Below are positions 1 to 11,410 of a DNA stretch of 64,000 nucleotides, one piece after another (positions within the stretch are counted from its first letter, which is position 1; each line of letters opens with the position of its first letter). The translations under genes were made by a program, and so were the position numbers. The DNA lies in assembly GCA_963691655.1 (NCBI GenBank), contig OY829328.1, positions 7,034,204 through 7,098,203 on the forward strand, written 5' to 3'. The stretch is from Toxonevra muliebris. Lineage: Eukaryota > Arthropoda > Insecta > Diptera > Pallopteridae. A model generated the notes under the pieces. It was not told the origin of the DNA, did no database searches, and saw only the letters and a program-made list of their open reading frames with translations.

Positions 1-13
1 CAAAATTATATTT

Positions 14-270
14 ACATATCGTTCATTTACTAAAAGACTGTCATAAGTCAAAAAACACGATTTTTGAGTTAATGATGCAGAATTATTCATTACGTCATGC
101 TTTATATTATGTAAAAATTTCATATTAATATCTTGTATACTCTGCGCATGAGAGTGATAAGATTTCTTCTTTTGTCTGCAAAGTGGGAGTCAATTGAAAA
201 CTTTAAACGCGTTTTCTGCAAAATCGCGTTTTTTGAGTTATGACAGTTTTTTAGTAAATGAGCGATATGT
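14..270. mobile_element. MITE with ~50-bp terminal inverted repeats, copy 1
   Basis: The left end (ACATATCGTTCATTTACTAA) is the inverted complement of the right end, and complementarity continues inward through the GTCATAA and AAACRCGATTTT stretches for about 50 bp with few mismatches. A second copy in the same orientation lies at 28571-28826, so this is a dispersed family and not a chance palindrome. The interior has no credible coding capacity; a 72-codon frame on the minus strand is low-complexity. The superfamily is not clear and I see no convincing target-site duplication. Confidence 0.85.
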
Positions 271-1376
271 GTATGTAAATATAATAAATAAAAATAATAA
301 ATATGTATGTAGTAAATGAGGAAAAACGTGAAGAACACACCAGAAAAGAAAGAAAATAGTGTACTTCTTTAGAGCTTTCCAAAAGCTTTCCTTTTGGGCT
401 TCCTAGAAGCGCTTTTTCCGCGTTTCAGGAAAGCTTAATGTTTGCACTGGCCTCTAATGGCAGGTAATGCAAATGTCCAATTAGGTATCCTATAAAAAGG
501 AAGCGAGCGCTTATTATTGACATGAAAAACATGCTCCAATATAGGCAAAGAAGCACTTTCTTTCCCGTTGGGTAGTAATTCAATAATTTCCGGTTCTAAT
601 TCTATGTCTCTCCCTCTCTGCTTCATCTCACCTTAACAGAAACTAACAAGAACAACTTTGAAAGTGAGAGCATTGTGAGCTTGTGTTTCTTTTTTTGCGT
701 ATGTTTAAAATGAACTACAAATTTACTTTTTATTTTATAATTGTATACGATTTGAAGAATTTATGCCAATAATTCTGTTTAAAGTTTAAAAACTTACAGC
801 TTTTGGCTTGTGAAATTAGTGCGCTTAAAAGCTTTTCGTCGCATTTCAGCATAAACCTCGGAATAGAGGATAAAAAACTTAAACTCGAACTTTAAGCAGT
901 AAACGTTTCACGCATATGCAAGTGAAAGAGTTTTTTAAGATTTCTCATGTTCAGTACTCATTTACACAGTAAAAGAGCTGAGTTGAGTATCTCAATAAGT
1001 GGCCGGCATTGCTAGAAACTAGTAATAAACAAAGAGCTTAAAATAATGTATTGCATTTAAAAAGCTCAAAAGCTCTTTTATATGCACCTCTAAAGTTTAT
1101 AATGGCAAATGTCGTTGTTTAATAGCCGGTTACATAACTGATTATTAGTTGTGGCATTTAAAGGAAAAGAAGAAGAAAAAAAGATTTGAAAATATTTAAA
1201 GAATTTATTATGTTCGCTTATTGGGCAATTCTCAAGCTGCCTTATTTTTTAGACCGTTGAGAAAAAGATAGTGTCTGAATTGGCTAAATTTGTACCCAAT
1301 CATAGTTTTAAATTCCCATAGTTACATAACTGGTTACAATAATGATTGGATAACTGATGACATAACTGTTTATACA
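271..1376. other. Unassigned non-coding DNA
   Basis: AT-rich sequence with no recognisable gene. A 63-codon ATG frame on the minus strand (626 to 435) is not low-complexity, but I do not recognise its product. Its ATG sits inside a GTGAG context that could equally be a splice donor on that strand. Around 810-1080 there are degenerate AAGCTTTT/CTTAAAGC motifs also seen near 18850, 20270 and 26770. Confidence 0.4.
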
Positions 1377-1384
1377 GTCATTCA

Positions 1385-2064
1385 CAGGGCTGTCGTTTTG
1401 AAATTTTTTTGTGAAGTGAAATTCTTAAAAAATCTAAGTGATTTTTAAAAAAGTGAAGTGTTTTTTGATGCGTAATAAGAAATTGACATATTTTCACAAT
1501 TTACCTCGTTTTATGTGCTTAGTTTGCGAAAAAAAAACTTTTGGTTGAGCGCTACCGTGTGGCAGACACAATAAGGCTCCAACAAAACTTTTTGAATGAG
1601 GGTACATAATTTGTTTTATCGAATTTTTCAAGCCAAAAACAAAATGGCAAAATTATTCGAAACTGTCGTGTTTTTACATAAAATCATTTAGAAATAAAAT
1701 CCTCCACTCGCTTTCTAAATCGTCTACCTCTTCATTTTCAACCGAATTCTAATAAATTATATGACAGTGCGTCATCGGTGTTGTTACATAGGTATTTAAA
1801 TAAACACAAAAGGTCTCAGAATATACTAAAGGATGAATGCTAAATGGTATCTTTTTCCTTTTATAGGGGATATAAATTCAAACATACCGATTTGGCTATA
1901 GTCAGAGAATATTACAGAGATGAGCATATTTAGATTTTTTTTATCGATTTTAGTCTTTCATTGAAACTGGGAAACCGAAGTGTTTTTATGAAAGAGGAAG
2001 TAACGAAGTGTCAGGTTTGAAAGTGAAGTGAAAAACTTCAGTTGAAGTGACAGCGACAGCACTG
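1385..2064. mobile_element. hAT-type MITE, CAGTGCTGTCG family, 680 bp
   Basis: The left end is CAGGGCTGTCG and the right end CGACAGCACTG, an 11-bp terminal inverted repeat with one mismatch. The flanking 8-mers are GTCATTCA (1377-1384) and GTCGTTCA (2065-2072), matching at 7 of 8, the 8-bp duplication expected of hAT elements. Both subterminal regions contain several GAAGTG/GTGAAGTG motifs, which resemble clustered transposase-binding sites. No transposase frame survives, so it is non-autonomous. The same 11-bp end occurs on the larger hAT element at 15625-16865, which could be from the same lineage. Confidence 0.85.
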
Positions 2065-2072
2065 GTCGTTCA

Positions 2073-4399
2073 CAATTTTTTTTTATTTTGCGCGCTTTCC
2101 TTTTAAGTAAAAAAATTTGAATATTTTCACTGTATTTAAAAAGTCATTGTTGACCAAATGAAATCTTTTTATAGTTTTTTATACACTCTCTCTCTCATGT
2201 TAATAATATTTAATATATGATTGGTTATAAATACTCATACGTACATATATATGTACTTAAATATGCATATAAGTTTATTTATTTAAATTATTCAGTTGTG
2301 ATAATTGTGCGCTGGCGGGAATTCCCAAAGTGAAAACAACACAACAATTCTTTGAACATACTGATAATATTTGACCTCAACTCGATTATTCGTAACATAC
2401 CTAATATGTATGAGCAATATACTTGTTTTATTCTTGCTGCATTAGTAATAAGTTTGGCTTTACAACAAAAAAAACAAAAAAAAAAAAAACACTGCAAATG
2501 ATATATGAGAAAAATTGCTTAAATAGTTTTCAATTAAAATTTCCAAATTACAGTAAATATACCAAAACTTTTTTTATACCCTACACCCTCAGTGTACAGA
2601 GTATATTAGTTTTGATAGAGTAACGGTTCTTTGCAACGCCCAAAGTTTGGGGTCATAGGTATTTAGATATACCGCCATGGTCAATGGCTGAATGGTGAAA
2701 ATTGTTTCACATCACGCAAACAATATTTGTTCAATTCTTTTATACTTGTAACAAAAATAATTTGTATCTTAAAAGTTTAAAAAAAAATACAAAAAAATGA
2801 AAAACTGTGGCAACCCCAAATTTAAATGGTCAAAAGATTAGCAGTGGCTAGTATAAAAATAGGGATAAGAACCAGCTTTTATGTTTCTACTAAGCAATCT
2901 TAAAACTAATTAAAATGGCTTATTTTGGCGAAGCATATAATCAGTTAAGCCTTCATTTTTCTGCCATTCTATTGCCGCTGGAGCAAAGATCCACCAAAAT
3001 TATTGGTATTATTTTGAAAACCACTTTTTCCAAATCATTCGATATGCTTTGAATAGAGTTCGGTTCCATGGATTATGCAGCACACTTCAGAACATCGATT
3101 TTATTACGAGGGAGTAAATTTTTTGCGAATAAACTTTTTCTTTTGAAGGCCGTTTTTCTTTTGGAACATTCTTTTTAAGGGCAAATACCACTCAGTAACT
3201 AATAACGTGGCTGCATGCCATGACGCCCACGTGCTTTTTGGGATCCATACCGCCCTGATGATTCTGAATACAACAAAACTCGATATACAAAAAAATATAT
3301 ATACATAATACCTTTCTCCAACTAGTGTTCAAATTAACGAGGTATTTTTATTAGAATGTCTAAGCCATCTACTATTTTCTATTCTATTCCTTTCTATGGG
3401 CCCTTTCCCAATACTCCTATTTCTTCCTTTTTCTCTCCCTACTCTATTTTCACCGCTCTATTCTGCTGTTTTCTTTATCCTTATTCTTATTCTTGTGAAT
3501 ATTTTCCAACCGTTCGGTCGCTCTTTCTATTTTTCAAAATTTCTATGATAATAAACTTTATAAAGTTATAACCGAATTCTCTCTACCGTGTTCTTATTTA
3601 AAAAATCTATAGTTCAAAAAATATAATTCATTCCCGAATTATACATAGAAGATGTAGGGTGTTTAAAACTCGACCGCGTTCGAAGCTTACTTTTATCTTG
3701 TTTTTACCTGTATTCAGTAGCGTATCAAGCACAAGCCAAGTAGAGGGATTTTTATGTAGAAAAAAAGGTTTTCTTAAACATGATTTGTAAGAATGTTTTT
3801 CGGAAAGAAAAAGTTGACAATTTTAAAGAACCTTGGAACCCTATATTGTCGCACTTAAAGTTTTTTCCAAAATTTTTGATTGATTTTTCTCAAAATGATT
3901 TTTCCGCGACTATAAGGCAACGAGGACGGATTCGTATTCTCGGTTTTTCATTTATTGTTATAATTTTTCGTCCCAATATACAGAACTTTTTTTTTCTCTA
4001 AGGACCTGAATTTGTATGGGTCACGGAGACTCTATGCCCCTCAATACACTTTTTTGAAGAGCTTTTCCATTGCAATTTTCAATTTTGCAATTTTATTAGA
4101 AATTTTATTATGGAGACTAAAGGAGATAAAACAAATCGGAGGTCGGATTTGTAATCGTTTACTTCCTTTTTATTGTAAAAAGTTCCTTGAACAGTTAACA
4201 GTTTAGGGTCCCCAGAGATCCATATAAAACTTAGAGCTGAGAAATTATGTTGGGTAAATAGTTGTTCGTATAAATTTGATGATTACGGTACCACGCCGTT
4301 CCCTGCGTATATGGAATAAGCAGCTTCAATCGTTTTTTTCTGATTTTTAATGCTTTGCACTCTTAGGCTAATGGTCCCATAGCAAAAAACAGGACTGTC
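2073..4399. other. Unassigned non-coding DNA
   Basis: No gene recognised. The stretch contains an A-rich tract near 2468-2490, a pyrimidine-rich stretch (about 3365-3500) that gives a spurious F/S/P/Y-rich frame, and moderately less AT-rich DNA at 3780-4220 without a recognisable product. Confidence 0.4.
2573..2690 (+). repeat. TATACCCTACACC-type dispersed repeat end
   Basis: The segment starts with TTTTTATACCCTACACC and continues with GTATATTAGTTTTGATAG and an AACGCCCAAAG-like motif. This arrangement resembles a repeat terminus that is very common in fly genomes. A second, shorter match (TTTATACCCTATAATAAG, then GGGTGTATTAGTTTTTAACA) lies at 48369-48415. The family name cannot be decided from the sequence alone. 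Confidence 0.35.
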
Positions 4400-5363
4400 C
4401 TCTTATATAAAGGCCAATTTTCGACCACTTTTTGCAGCAATTGGTGTCAATCGTATTGGGCTTATCTGCGTAGACAAGCGACTTCACATAGCCCCACAAA
4501 AAATAGTCCAGCGGTGTTAAATCGCACGATCTTGGAGGCCTCGCCACAGCCCCACGACGCGAGATAAGTTTCCTTCAATAAATTGATTGTTTCGTTGGCT
4601 GTATGGCATGTAGCTCCGTCTTCTTGGAACCAAAGGTCGTCCACATCAACATCCTCTAATTCAGGCACGAAAAAGTCATTTATCATGGCTCTATAGCGGC
4701 GTTCCCCATTGACTGTAATATTATGGCCGGCTTCATCTATGAAGATGTGCCCATAGAGCACACCAAACAGTGACTTTTTGAGGATGTAACGGCGTCTCAA
4801 CAATGGCTTGTGGTTTATCATCACTCCAAAAATGACAATTTTGCTTATTAACGTACCCATTAAACCAAAAGTGAGCTTTATCGCTGAACCATCGGTGGTC
4901 ATCTCGTTTTGGGTCCATTCACCGAACGTGCGACGCGCTTGATGGTCGTTCGGCTTCAATTCTTCTTGCACGAGTTGGATTTTGTAAGCCCGCAAACCAA
5001 GATCCAAACCAAAATCTTCTATAAAATGGATGGGCACAGCTTCAATTGTTGCGCGCGATGGCGGTTGGACTCATTCGGGTCTTCTTCGATACTCTGCTCC
5101 ACAGCAGCAATAGCGTCTTCAGTGGGCACTGTACGGCGTCTCTGAGGATGCGCATTATTCACTAGAGTAAACGTGGTGCGAAACCGATCCATGGTTGCTT
5201 GAATTACCGACTCTGTTGGGCAATTATGTCGACCAAATATTGGACGCAGCGCGCGATGCGTCGCGCGAACCGAACCATTATTTTGCGAATAAATTTGCAC
5301 GATTTGCAAACGTTGTTCAGGAGTAAGTCTATTCATTATGAAATGGCAAACCAAACTGAGCAT
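4400..5363 (-). pseudogene. Mariner-type (IS630/Tc1/mariner) transposase, frameshifted
   Basis: Reading from 5363 leftward, the N-terminal frame contains MNRLTPEQRLQIV and a helix-turn-helix region. After a frameshift near 5030 it continues with LGLRAYKIQLVQEE, then (another frame) FSDKAHFWFNGYV, then WFQEDGATCHTANETI. A last shift leads to CDLTPLDYFLWGYVKSL and VVENWP. These are the DDE-domain landmarks of the family: first Asp in FSD, second in the QEDGAT block, third in TPLDYF. The separation of the last two, roughly 41 residues in intact relatives as I recall them, is longer than in classic mariner (34). The residue after the first Asp is Lys where relatives have Glu. At least three frameshifts make it non-functional. 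I could not find convincing terminal inverted repeats, so the element limits are unknown. Confidence 0.85.
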
Positions 5364-5862
5364 AAATCAGCTGTCAAAAAGACCAACTCCGAAATAAGTA
5401 TTGCCAGATTGAAAACCATACTTCTAAAAAAGAACATCCTTTATAAAACGAAGGGTCACAGTAATGATATGTGACTTCTAAATTTTTCTATTGCTTCATT
5501 AAACTATGAAAAAATAGAGGATTTACCCCTCTTAAAAGAAAGCATTTTCCCCTTAGTGCGCCGCTGTGTGTGTACAAATATTTATATATCTATAGTATAT
5601 TGTAATATATTTACATTTCTGTTAAAATTTTAAAACAATTACTTTTATTGGCATCGTGACTTTCAGTCATTCATTCAAAGCTTTGAACTAAACACGGTTG
5701 GAGAGTTTGTATCATTTGTTGCTTAGAAAAGCAAAAGAGAGAGTAAAATTATTTTGCTTTTTGCTTCGATTTGGCTGTGAAACTCGTTTCGAAAGAGCTG
5801 TTATTTTTGTTATTTCATCTGATCATATTGAGAGGTTTAAATTTATTCTTAGACACCATACA

Positions 5863-6141
5863 CATTGACGACGGCAGCTACACGACTATATCTGTCAAAT
5901 TATAAAAATACACGTTCTCATGGAGACGATTATTTTGGCGACGGCATAATGATAACATGACTACCGAACACAATTGTGGCTGACAAGCGACAGAAAAAGA
6001 AGAAGAGTTTGCTTTTGTTATTTTAGATGTGTTTGCTACTGGAAGTGCCGCTTCCACCGTGTTTAGTAGTAGATTACACGGCGACATTTGTAGCCAGTAG
6101 AATTACTTAGTCGTGTGTTTGTGTAGCTGCCGTCGTCAATG
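5863..6141. mobile_element. MITE with perfect 21-bp terminal inverted repeats
   Basis: The left end, beginning CATTGACGACGGCAGCTAC, is matched perfectly by its reverse complement at 6121-6141, giving 21 bp of perfect inverted repeat around a 279-bp element. A 69-codon frame on the minus strand inside it shows no known domain and is probably incidental. Target-site duplication and superfamily are uncertain. Confidence 0.8.
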
Positions 6142-6312
6142 TAAATGCACCTTAATGCCTGGTTTTCACTATGTCAAATTGAAAGCATTAATTACCTAAT
6201 TGAAGTCATGCGCTGAGAGAGGTATTTTTTTGTCAGCCTCATTTATTCTTTCTCTCTTTCTCTATATCTTTGTCAGTTTGCGATATTAAAGTTTCAAATG
6301 AAGTTGCAAGTG

Positions 6313-6620
6313 TTAACCTTTTGACGCCCGAATTATAATGGGGCTTGAGAGAAACCTTTTGTTGTGAATTTATGGTTACTTAGTTCTTCCACAATCAAGA
6401 CACCAAATTTTTTGCTTCTACATTGAATTGTTTGTCGTTTATTAAAGGTTAAAAAACAGAGTTATGAAGCTGTAGACAACCATTGGATAACTCCTTTTCT
6501 CCAAGTTTTTGGTTTTCATATTCTCTTATCTATTATAAACATATCAGATAAAAAAGATTTCCGGTTAGTAATAATTTAATGCATTACTTTTCAAAAAGTA
6601 GTGCAAAATATTTTATTAAA
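6313..6620. repeat. Dispersed repeat, copy 1 (flanks LINE)
   Basis: This stretch begins AACCTTTTGACGCCCGAATT and contains ATCAAGACACCAAATTTT, AAAGGTTAAAAA, GAGTTATGAAGCTGTAGA, GGATAACTCCTTTT and TATTATAAACATAT in order. The same ordered blocks recur at 9554-9990 in the same orientation with about 70-80% similarity by eye. The two copies bracket the LINE at 6702-9056 but lie outside its target-site duplication. There is no coding signal. Confidence 0.65.
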
Positions 6621-6701
6621 AATTTTTGCATTTAGGTTTTTTGCTGGACTTCAAAGACAAAACATTAAAATTTAAAAAATATACTCATTAACTCAGAATA
6701 A

Positions 6702-8069
6702 AGTGGGCTATCAACTCATTTCATCCTTACAAGACCCCGGGAGCAGATGGTATTATACCAGCACTCCTACAAAAGGGGCTTCCTTGCCTAATGCCATTTC
6801 TTATTAATATATTTAGAACTAGCTTTGCGTGGGGATACATTCCTACTATTTGGAGGGAGGTTCAGGTAAGATATATACCCAAAGCGGGAGGCAGACCAAC
6901 AGATCTACCAAAATCTTACCGCCCAATTAGCCTCACCTCTTTCCTTCTAAAAACGATGGAAAAGTTGGTTGATAACATATCAGAGAGAACACTTTAAGCA
7001 CAAACCCCTTAAATGACTACCAATATGCTTACCAACCTGGAAAATCCACAATACATGCCCTTCAGACTCTCACAAGCAGAATTGAAAAATCACTTGGAGA
7101 CAAAGAGCTAGCTATTGGATGTTTCCTTGATATTGAAGGTGCATTCGATGATACCGAATACTCCCTAATCAAAACCTCCATCCAAAACAAAGGTGTAGAT
7201 AATACAACATGTGATTGGTTAAATAACGTACTCAGAGTTAGGAACATAAGCTCAACTCTGTGTAGGGAAACAATCAGAGTATCCGCCGCTAAAGGCTGTC
7301 CACAGGGTGGAGTAATATCACCACTGCTCTGGAGTCTAATAGTAGATACTCTCTCTCTCGCACAGGGATACGCTGACGACATGGTTATCCTAATCAGAGG
7401 TAAATATGAAGACACAGTCTCATATCTCCTCCAGAGAGCGTTGAACCTAGTGGCAAGGTGGTGGAGGGACTCAGGGTTAAACGTTAATCCCAAGAAAACC
7501 AACATAGTGGTATTTACCAAAAGAAGAAGAAACAGGGATCATTTAAAAGAACCAACACTTTTTGGTGAAACCATTAACTTCTCAAAAGAAGTAAAATATC
7601 TGGGTGTGATTCTCAATGAAAAACTAACATGGAACTCACATCTAGATAGGGCCCTAGATAAAGCCAGGAAAGCCATTTGGACCAGGAAAAGTCTAGTAGG
7701 CAAGAACTGGGGACTCAGTCCTAAGCTCTCAATCTGGCTATACACAGCCATAGCCAGACCAATAATCACCTATGCTGCACCAATATGGTGGAGTAAGGCA
7801 AAACAAAAAACAGCGCGGGCCAAGCTCAACAAACTTCAAAGACTAGCTAGCGTCTGTATCACAGGAGCAATACGAACAACGCCCTCCGCGGCATTGAATA
7901 CATTGCTAAACCTACCACCGCTACACTTATTCTTAAAGAAAGAAGCTCTACAGTTCACATGTAAACTCATCTCGGAATCAGAAGGAACGGCAGGTAAAAC
8001 AATTCATCCGGATCTAATCCAAGAAATTAACCTGGTTGAAAGCTTTAGTATTCTTTCTACAGAACCTTA
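6702..8069 (+). pseudogene. LINE reverse transcriptase domain, frameshifted
   Basis: The first part (to 6997) reads TPGADGI, then SYRPISLTS, typical of reverse transcriptase finger motifs. Two single-base insertions in short T and A runs (near 6995 and 7012) break the frame. From 7015 to 8069 the frame is open and carries CFLDIEGAFDD (first catalytic Asp block), GCPQGGVISPLLW and the catalytic YADD (7369-7380), followed by thumb motifs such as KYLGVILNEKL and ITYAAPIWW. The interval between ISPLLW and YADD looks several residues shorter than usual, suggesting a small in-frame deletion. The frame ends just before the RNase H region. It would act in target-primed reverse transcription if intact; this copy cannot. 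Confidence 0.9.
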
Positions 8070-8099
8070 ATGTCACATTCCCTGATAAGAATAACTGGG

Positions 8100-8967
8100 A
8101 ACAGGTCAGGCCAAAGTTTACAGGGGACTATCATGTATGGTATACAGATGGCTCCAAGACAAACGAAGGAGTTGGGGCAGGAGTGTAAGGAGTTAGACCA
8201 AAAAATATATTTATGCTGGTATGGGCACAGGTAACTCAGTTTTCCAAGCCGAGGTGCATGCCATCGAGCTTTGCCTAAGGGAGTATGAAAACAGATCTGT
8301 GCACAGCAAGAACATTTACATACACTCTGACAGCAAAGCGGCTCTTCTTGCACTAACTGCATATAAAACTACCTCCAAATTAGTTTGGGACTGCCTACAG
8401 CTCCTAATCTGTCTAGCTTCTCATAACAGAGTACAACTCATTTGGGTGCCAGGGCATAGAGGACATGTAGGCAATGAAATGGCGGACGAACTTGCAAGGA
8501 AAGGATCATTCAGTGAATTCACTGGACCACGATCATTCTGCGGTCTACCATGGAGTTCCGTTAAAATCAGTTTAAAAAATTGGTTCGACAGTAACTCGCT
8601 ACAATACTGGAGGGAAACCGCCGGTAACAGACAAGCTAAATCATTCATGCCAAAGATCTGTCAACGCAGAACTAAACAACTGCTTAATTTAGGCAGGAAC
8701 CAAATCCGAATTGCCACAGGATTCTATACAGGGCACTGTAGGGTCTAAAAACACCTATCGAACTTGGGTCTAGCACAAGACGATACGTGCCGAATATGTA
8801 ACGAGGAGGAAACAGCAGAACATATTTTATGCCACTGTGAAGGTCTAATGAGGACCCGACTTCGTTACTTGAGAAACTCTATCCTACAACCGCAAGACAT
8901 TGCGGATTGTTCTCCTAAAGAGATATTAAATTTCCTCAAAGGAAATAAACTCATAGGAGAACTATAA
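8100..8967 (+). pseudogene. LINE RNase H domain and C-terminal zinc knuckle, broken
   Basis: RNase H landmarks in order are WYTDGSK (8137-8157), then after a frameshift and stop at about 8186, QAEVHAIELC, HSDSKAALLAL and IWVPGHRGHVGNEMADELA (about 8440-8496). These carry the acidic residues and His of the RNase H active site. A single in-frame stop at 8746-8748 separates this from the terminal CRICNEEETAEHILCHC knuckle (C-x2-C...H-x4-C) at about 8791-8841. The stop at 8967 is followed by an ~90-bp 3' UTR with TATCACAATAGGGCC, a motif also seen in other LINE tails in this window. RNase H would remove the RNA template after first-strand synthesis. Confidence 0.9.
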
Positions 8968-9069
8968 ACACAATAATCTTTGAGGTATATCACAATAGGG
9001 CCTAGATGGCCGCAGTGATCTGGGAAATTATTGCCCACCTCCGTATTAATCTAATCTAACTCAGAATAA

Positions 9070-10661
9070 TGAGTTTTTGTTATTTAGTGATTTCCAATGC
9101 TAATTCCATTGAAAAGGTCAAAATTAAAAGTAAACAATAATAAAATGACGTAAATTATCCCAATTTTCATAAATTTCGAATAAACACCATTTCTTAATCG
9201 CCGAAACTTATCATTTTCAAATTCCTATGAATTAATTAATTCCTATGTATTAATGAAAAAACCCAACTCAAATCACAACTTATAGCTTAAACCGAAATTT
9301 TTTCTGGAAATTTCATAAAATAAACCAAGCTTAATTTTTAGAAGGGGAGAGCCAAACAATAACAGAAACAACGACATCATTGCTTGTAAACACAAGTAAA
9401 AAATGATCAAAAATACCGAAAAAACGGTGACTGACTTTCTTCCGCTTTTTTTTTAATTTATAACCCACAATAAGAACCAACCAACTTGTCCCGGAAAGGG
9501 TAAGCCCGTGCTACTTCTTTACATTTTCAAATAAATATATGCATACATATATTAACCCTTTGACGGGCGAATTTTAATATTACTTGATAGAAATTTTTTG
9601 TACTAAAGTTATTTTGCTTTAGACCCCTCGTGCTTCTCAAAATCAGAATAAGTATAAAGCAAAGAGACAAAAAAACAAAAGAGGTAGATCACTTCAAACT
9701 TCTCACCTCCTTCACCTACAAACTCGAGTTTCATGCAATTGATTACACGAAGACTTGCAACGTAGAACAGGGGTCTTAGACTTCAACAATCATGACACCG
9801 AAATTTCTCTTTTATGAAAGGTTAAAAATCATAGCTATGGAGCTGTAGATAACTACTGAATAACCCTTTTGTTCCAATTTTTTTTATTTTCTTCTATTCA
9901 TATTCTTCTATTTTTTATAAACATATTACTACAATAAAAAAATGCCCCCTTAGCACTAAAAGCATTAAAGCATTATTCTCAAAAAAAAAAGAGTGTAAAC
10001 GATTTTACGACACAAAATACTTTAAAGAATCTAATTTTAGAGTACATCACCGGATATGAAAGAGTTAAAGCATATAAAATACTTATTTATCTAACCAAAT
10101 GTAACTTTGAAATTTATTTTCAAAAATATTAATACACCATTGTGTTCATCAATTATAATGGTTATGAATTGATAAACAAATGCATAATGAAATTTGTTTC
10201 TTGGTTGGGCGTTCCAACTGGTCAAAGATCAGCAACATACAAGTAAATTTGGAGAAAAATTACACTCAAAAAGTACATGACACAGCAGTAAAAATAACAT
10301 TTTTTGTTTACAATATTCAGCCAACATTAAAAAATATCAAAATTGACATTATGAAATGTAAATTTAACATTAATGTATAAATGATGATGTAATTTTGACA
10401 TTAAAAATGAAAAAATACATTTTTTTAAATGTAATATTGATATTTAAAATGTCGAAAGGATATGACAAAATGTTCCATTAAAGCAAAATTAATGTTAAAT
10501 TGATATGACAATAATGTAGAATTGATATGACAATAATGTTGAATTGAAAAGATATAAATTCTATGTAAATTTAATGTAAAATTGAGAATTTAAAATGGTA
10601 AATAAAACATAATAAATATGTTTTTTTTTTAATTTCAATAATTTAATTTCAATAATAATAA
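9070..10661. other. Unassigned non-coding DNA with cryptic repeats
   Basis: There is no gene. Besides the dispersed repeat at 9554-9990, the part 10300-10600 is built of recurring AATGTAAATTGACAT-like words (for example GATATGACAATAATGT twice at about 10510-10545), a cryptic AT-rich repeat. The 66-codon frame at 10180-10380 lies within it and is not convincing. Confidence 0.5.
9554..9990. repeat. Dispersed repeat, copy 2
   Basis: The copy starts with TTAACCCTTTGACGGGCGAA and shares ordered blocks with 6313-6620: CAATCATGACACCGAAATTT, AAAGGTTAAAAATCAT, GGAGCTGTAGATAACTACTG and TTTTTTATAAACATATTA. It is longer because of an extra ~100 bp near 9620-9760. It is degenerate and non-coding. Confidence 0.6.
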
Positions 10662-11102
10662 CACTGTACAACGGCTAAAAAAGCTCAAGAGTTTTGATAG
10701 TGAATCTTATATAGTTCGAGTAAGCCATCATGGGTTAAAAAAGAAACGTTCAAAATTTTATTTTGTTTAAAAAACTAAAAACAATATTTTTATGTACGAT
10801 TTTTTCTTTTCAACCCGTTATAAAATAATTATGTAGACGATATAGAGAAAAACTGAAAATGCCATGTTCAGCGTACTTGAAATATAAAAGATCCGTTTTA
10901 AAAATTCTTTAGCTTTTCTTTTTGGTCAATTCCATTGTGCAGTAATTTTATACACATATGATTTTTTTTTAAACCATTATAAAAAAGAAAATAGACGTTG
11001 TAGAGAAAACTGAGCCATCATGTTCAACGTACTCGAATTATATAAGATCCACTTTCAAAACTCTTGAGATTTTTTGTTTTTGGCAATTTCCGTTGTGCAG
11101 TG
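10662..11102. mobile_element. Inverted-repeat element with CACTGTACAACGG ends
   Basis: The left end CACTGTACAACGG and right end CCGTTGTGCAGTG are inverted repeats with one mismatch. The complementarity continues inward through CTCAAGAGTTTTGA and TGGATCTTATATA-like blocks for about 65 bp. The right half contains the same block twice in direct orientation (about 10790-10945 and 10960-11102), so one arm has been duplicated. No transposase frame is present. The flanks may include a TA, but no clean target duplication is visible. Confidence 0.7.
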
Positions 11103-11149
11103 TAATTAGTAATATAATATTTAAACGATTCAGAACAATATAACAGACA

Positions 11150-11410
11150 AAGTTTTTGAGTTCGCTGAATCCGAAGTCTAAAAAACCCCAACATGTCAGA
11201 TTGCCGATATAACGTGTAAAATACCTCGACTTTGGACCTCGGACTTGGATTCAGCGACCCCAAAAATATATAGTAAACATGAACTAACCTCCAGATCTCA
11301 AAAAAAAATTTTATTATGAGGTTTTTTGAGGTTGGAACCCTGACGTGCTCAGATTTTTTGGGACCTCGGATTCGGATTCAGCGACTTCAAAAACATATAA
11401 TAAACATGGT
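11150..11410. repeat. Cluster of TCGCTGAATCCGAATCTG-type motifs
   Basis: The segment contains three variants of a motif that recurs across the window: TTCGCTGAATCCGAAGTCTA (about 11161, plus), and ACTTGGATTCAGCGACCCCA (about 11244) and TTCGGATTCAGCGACTTCAA (about 11371), both inverted. The last two lie in a direct duplication of a ~45-bp block that also includes ATATARTAAACATG. The sequence is non-coding. Confidence 0.6.

Larger units (their letters stand above)
6702..9056 (+). mobile_element. 5'-truncated non-LTR retrotransposon (LINE) with RNase H, I/LOA-like
   Basis: The element is flanked by a 13-bp direct repeat, TAACTCAGAATAA, at 6689-6701 and 9057-9069, the variable-length target-site duplication made by target-primed reverse transcription. 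It begins within the reverse transcriptase (TPGADGI motif), so the 5' part including any gag-like ORF and endonuclease is absent. The order reverse transcriptase, RNase H, C-terminal zinc knuckle, 3' UTR is that of I/LOA/R1-type elements; the LOA-like assignment is my inference. The 3' UTR ends ATTAATCTAATC without a poly(A) tail. A second copy of the 3' end sits at 21219-21501. Confidence 0.93.

Noticed and set aside
3356..3571. 71-codon F/S/P/Y-rich frame
   Set aside because: It is a pyrimidine-rich stretch (TTCTATTCC-type words) and not a protein with signal or membrane features.
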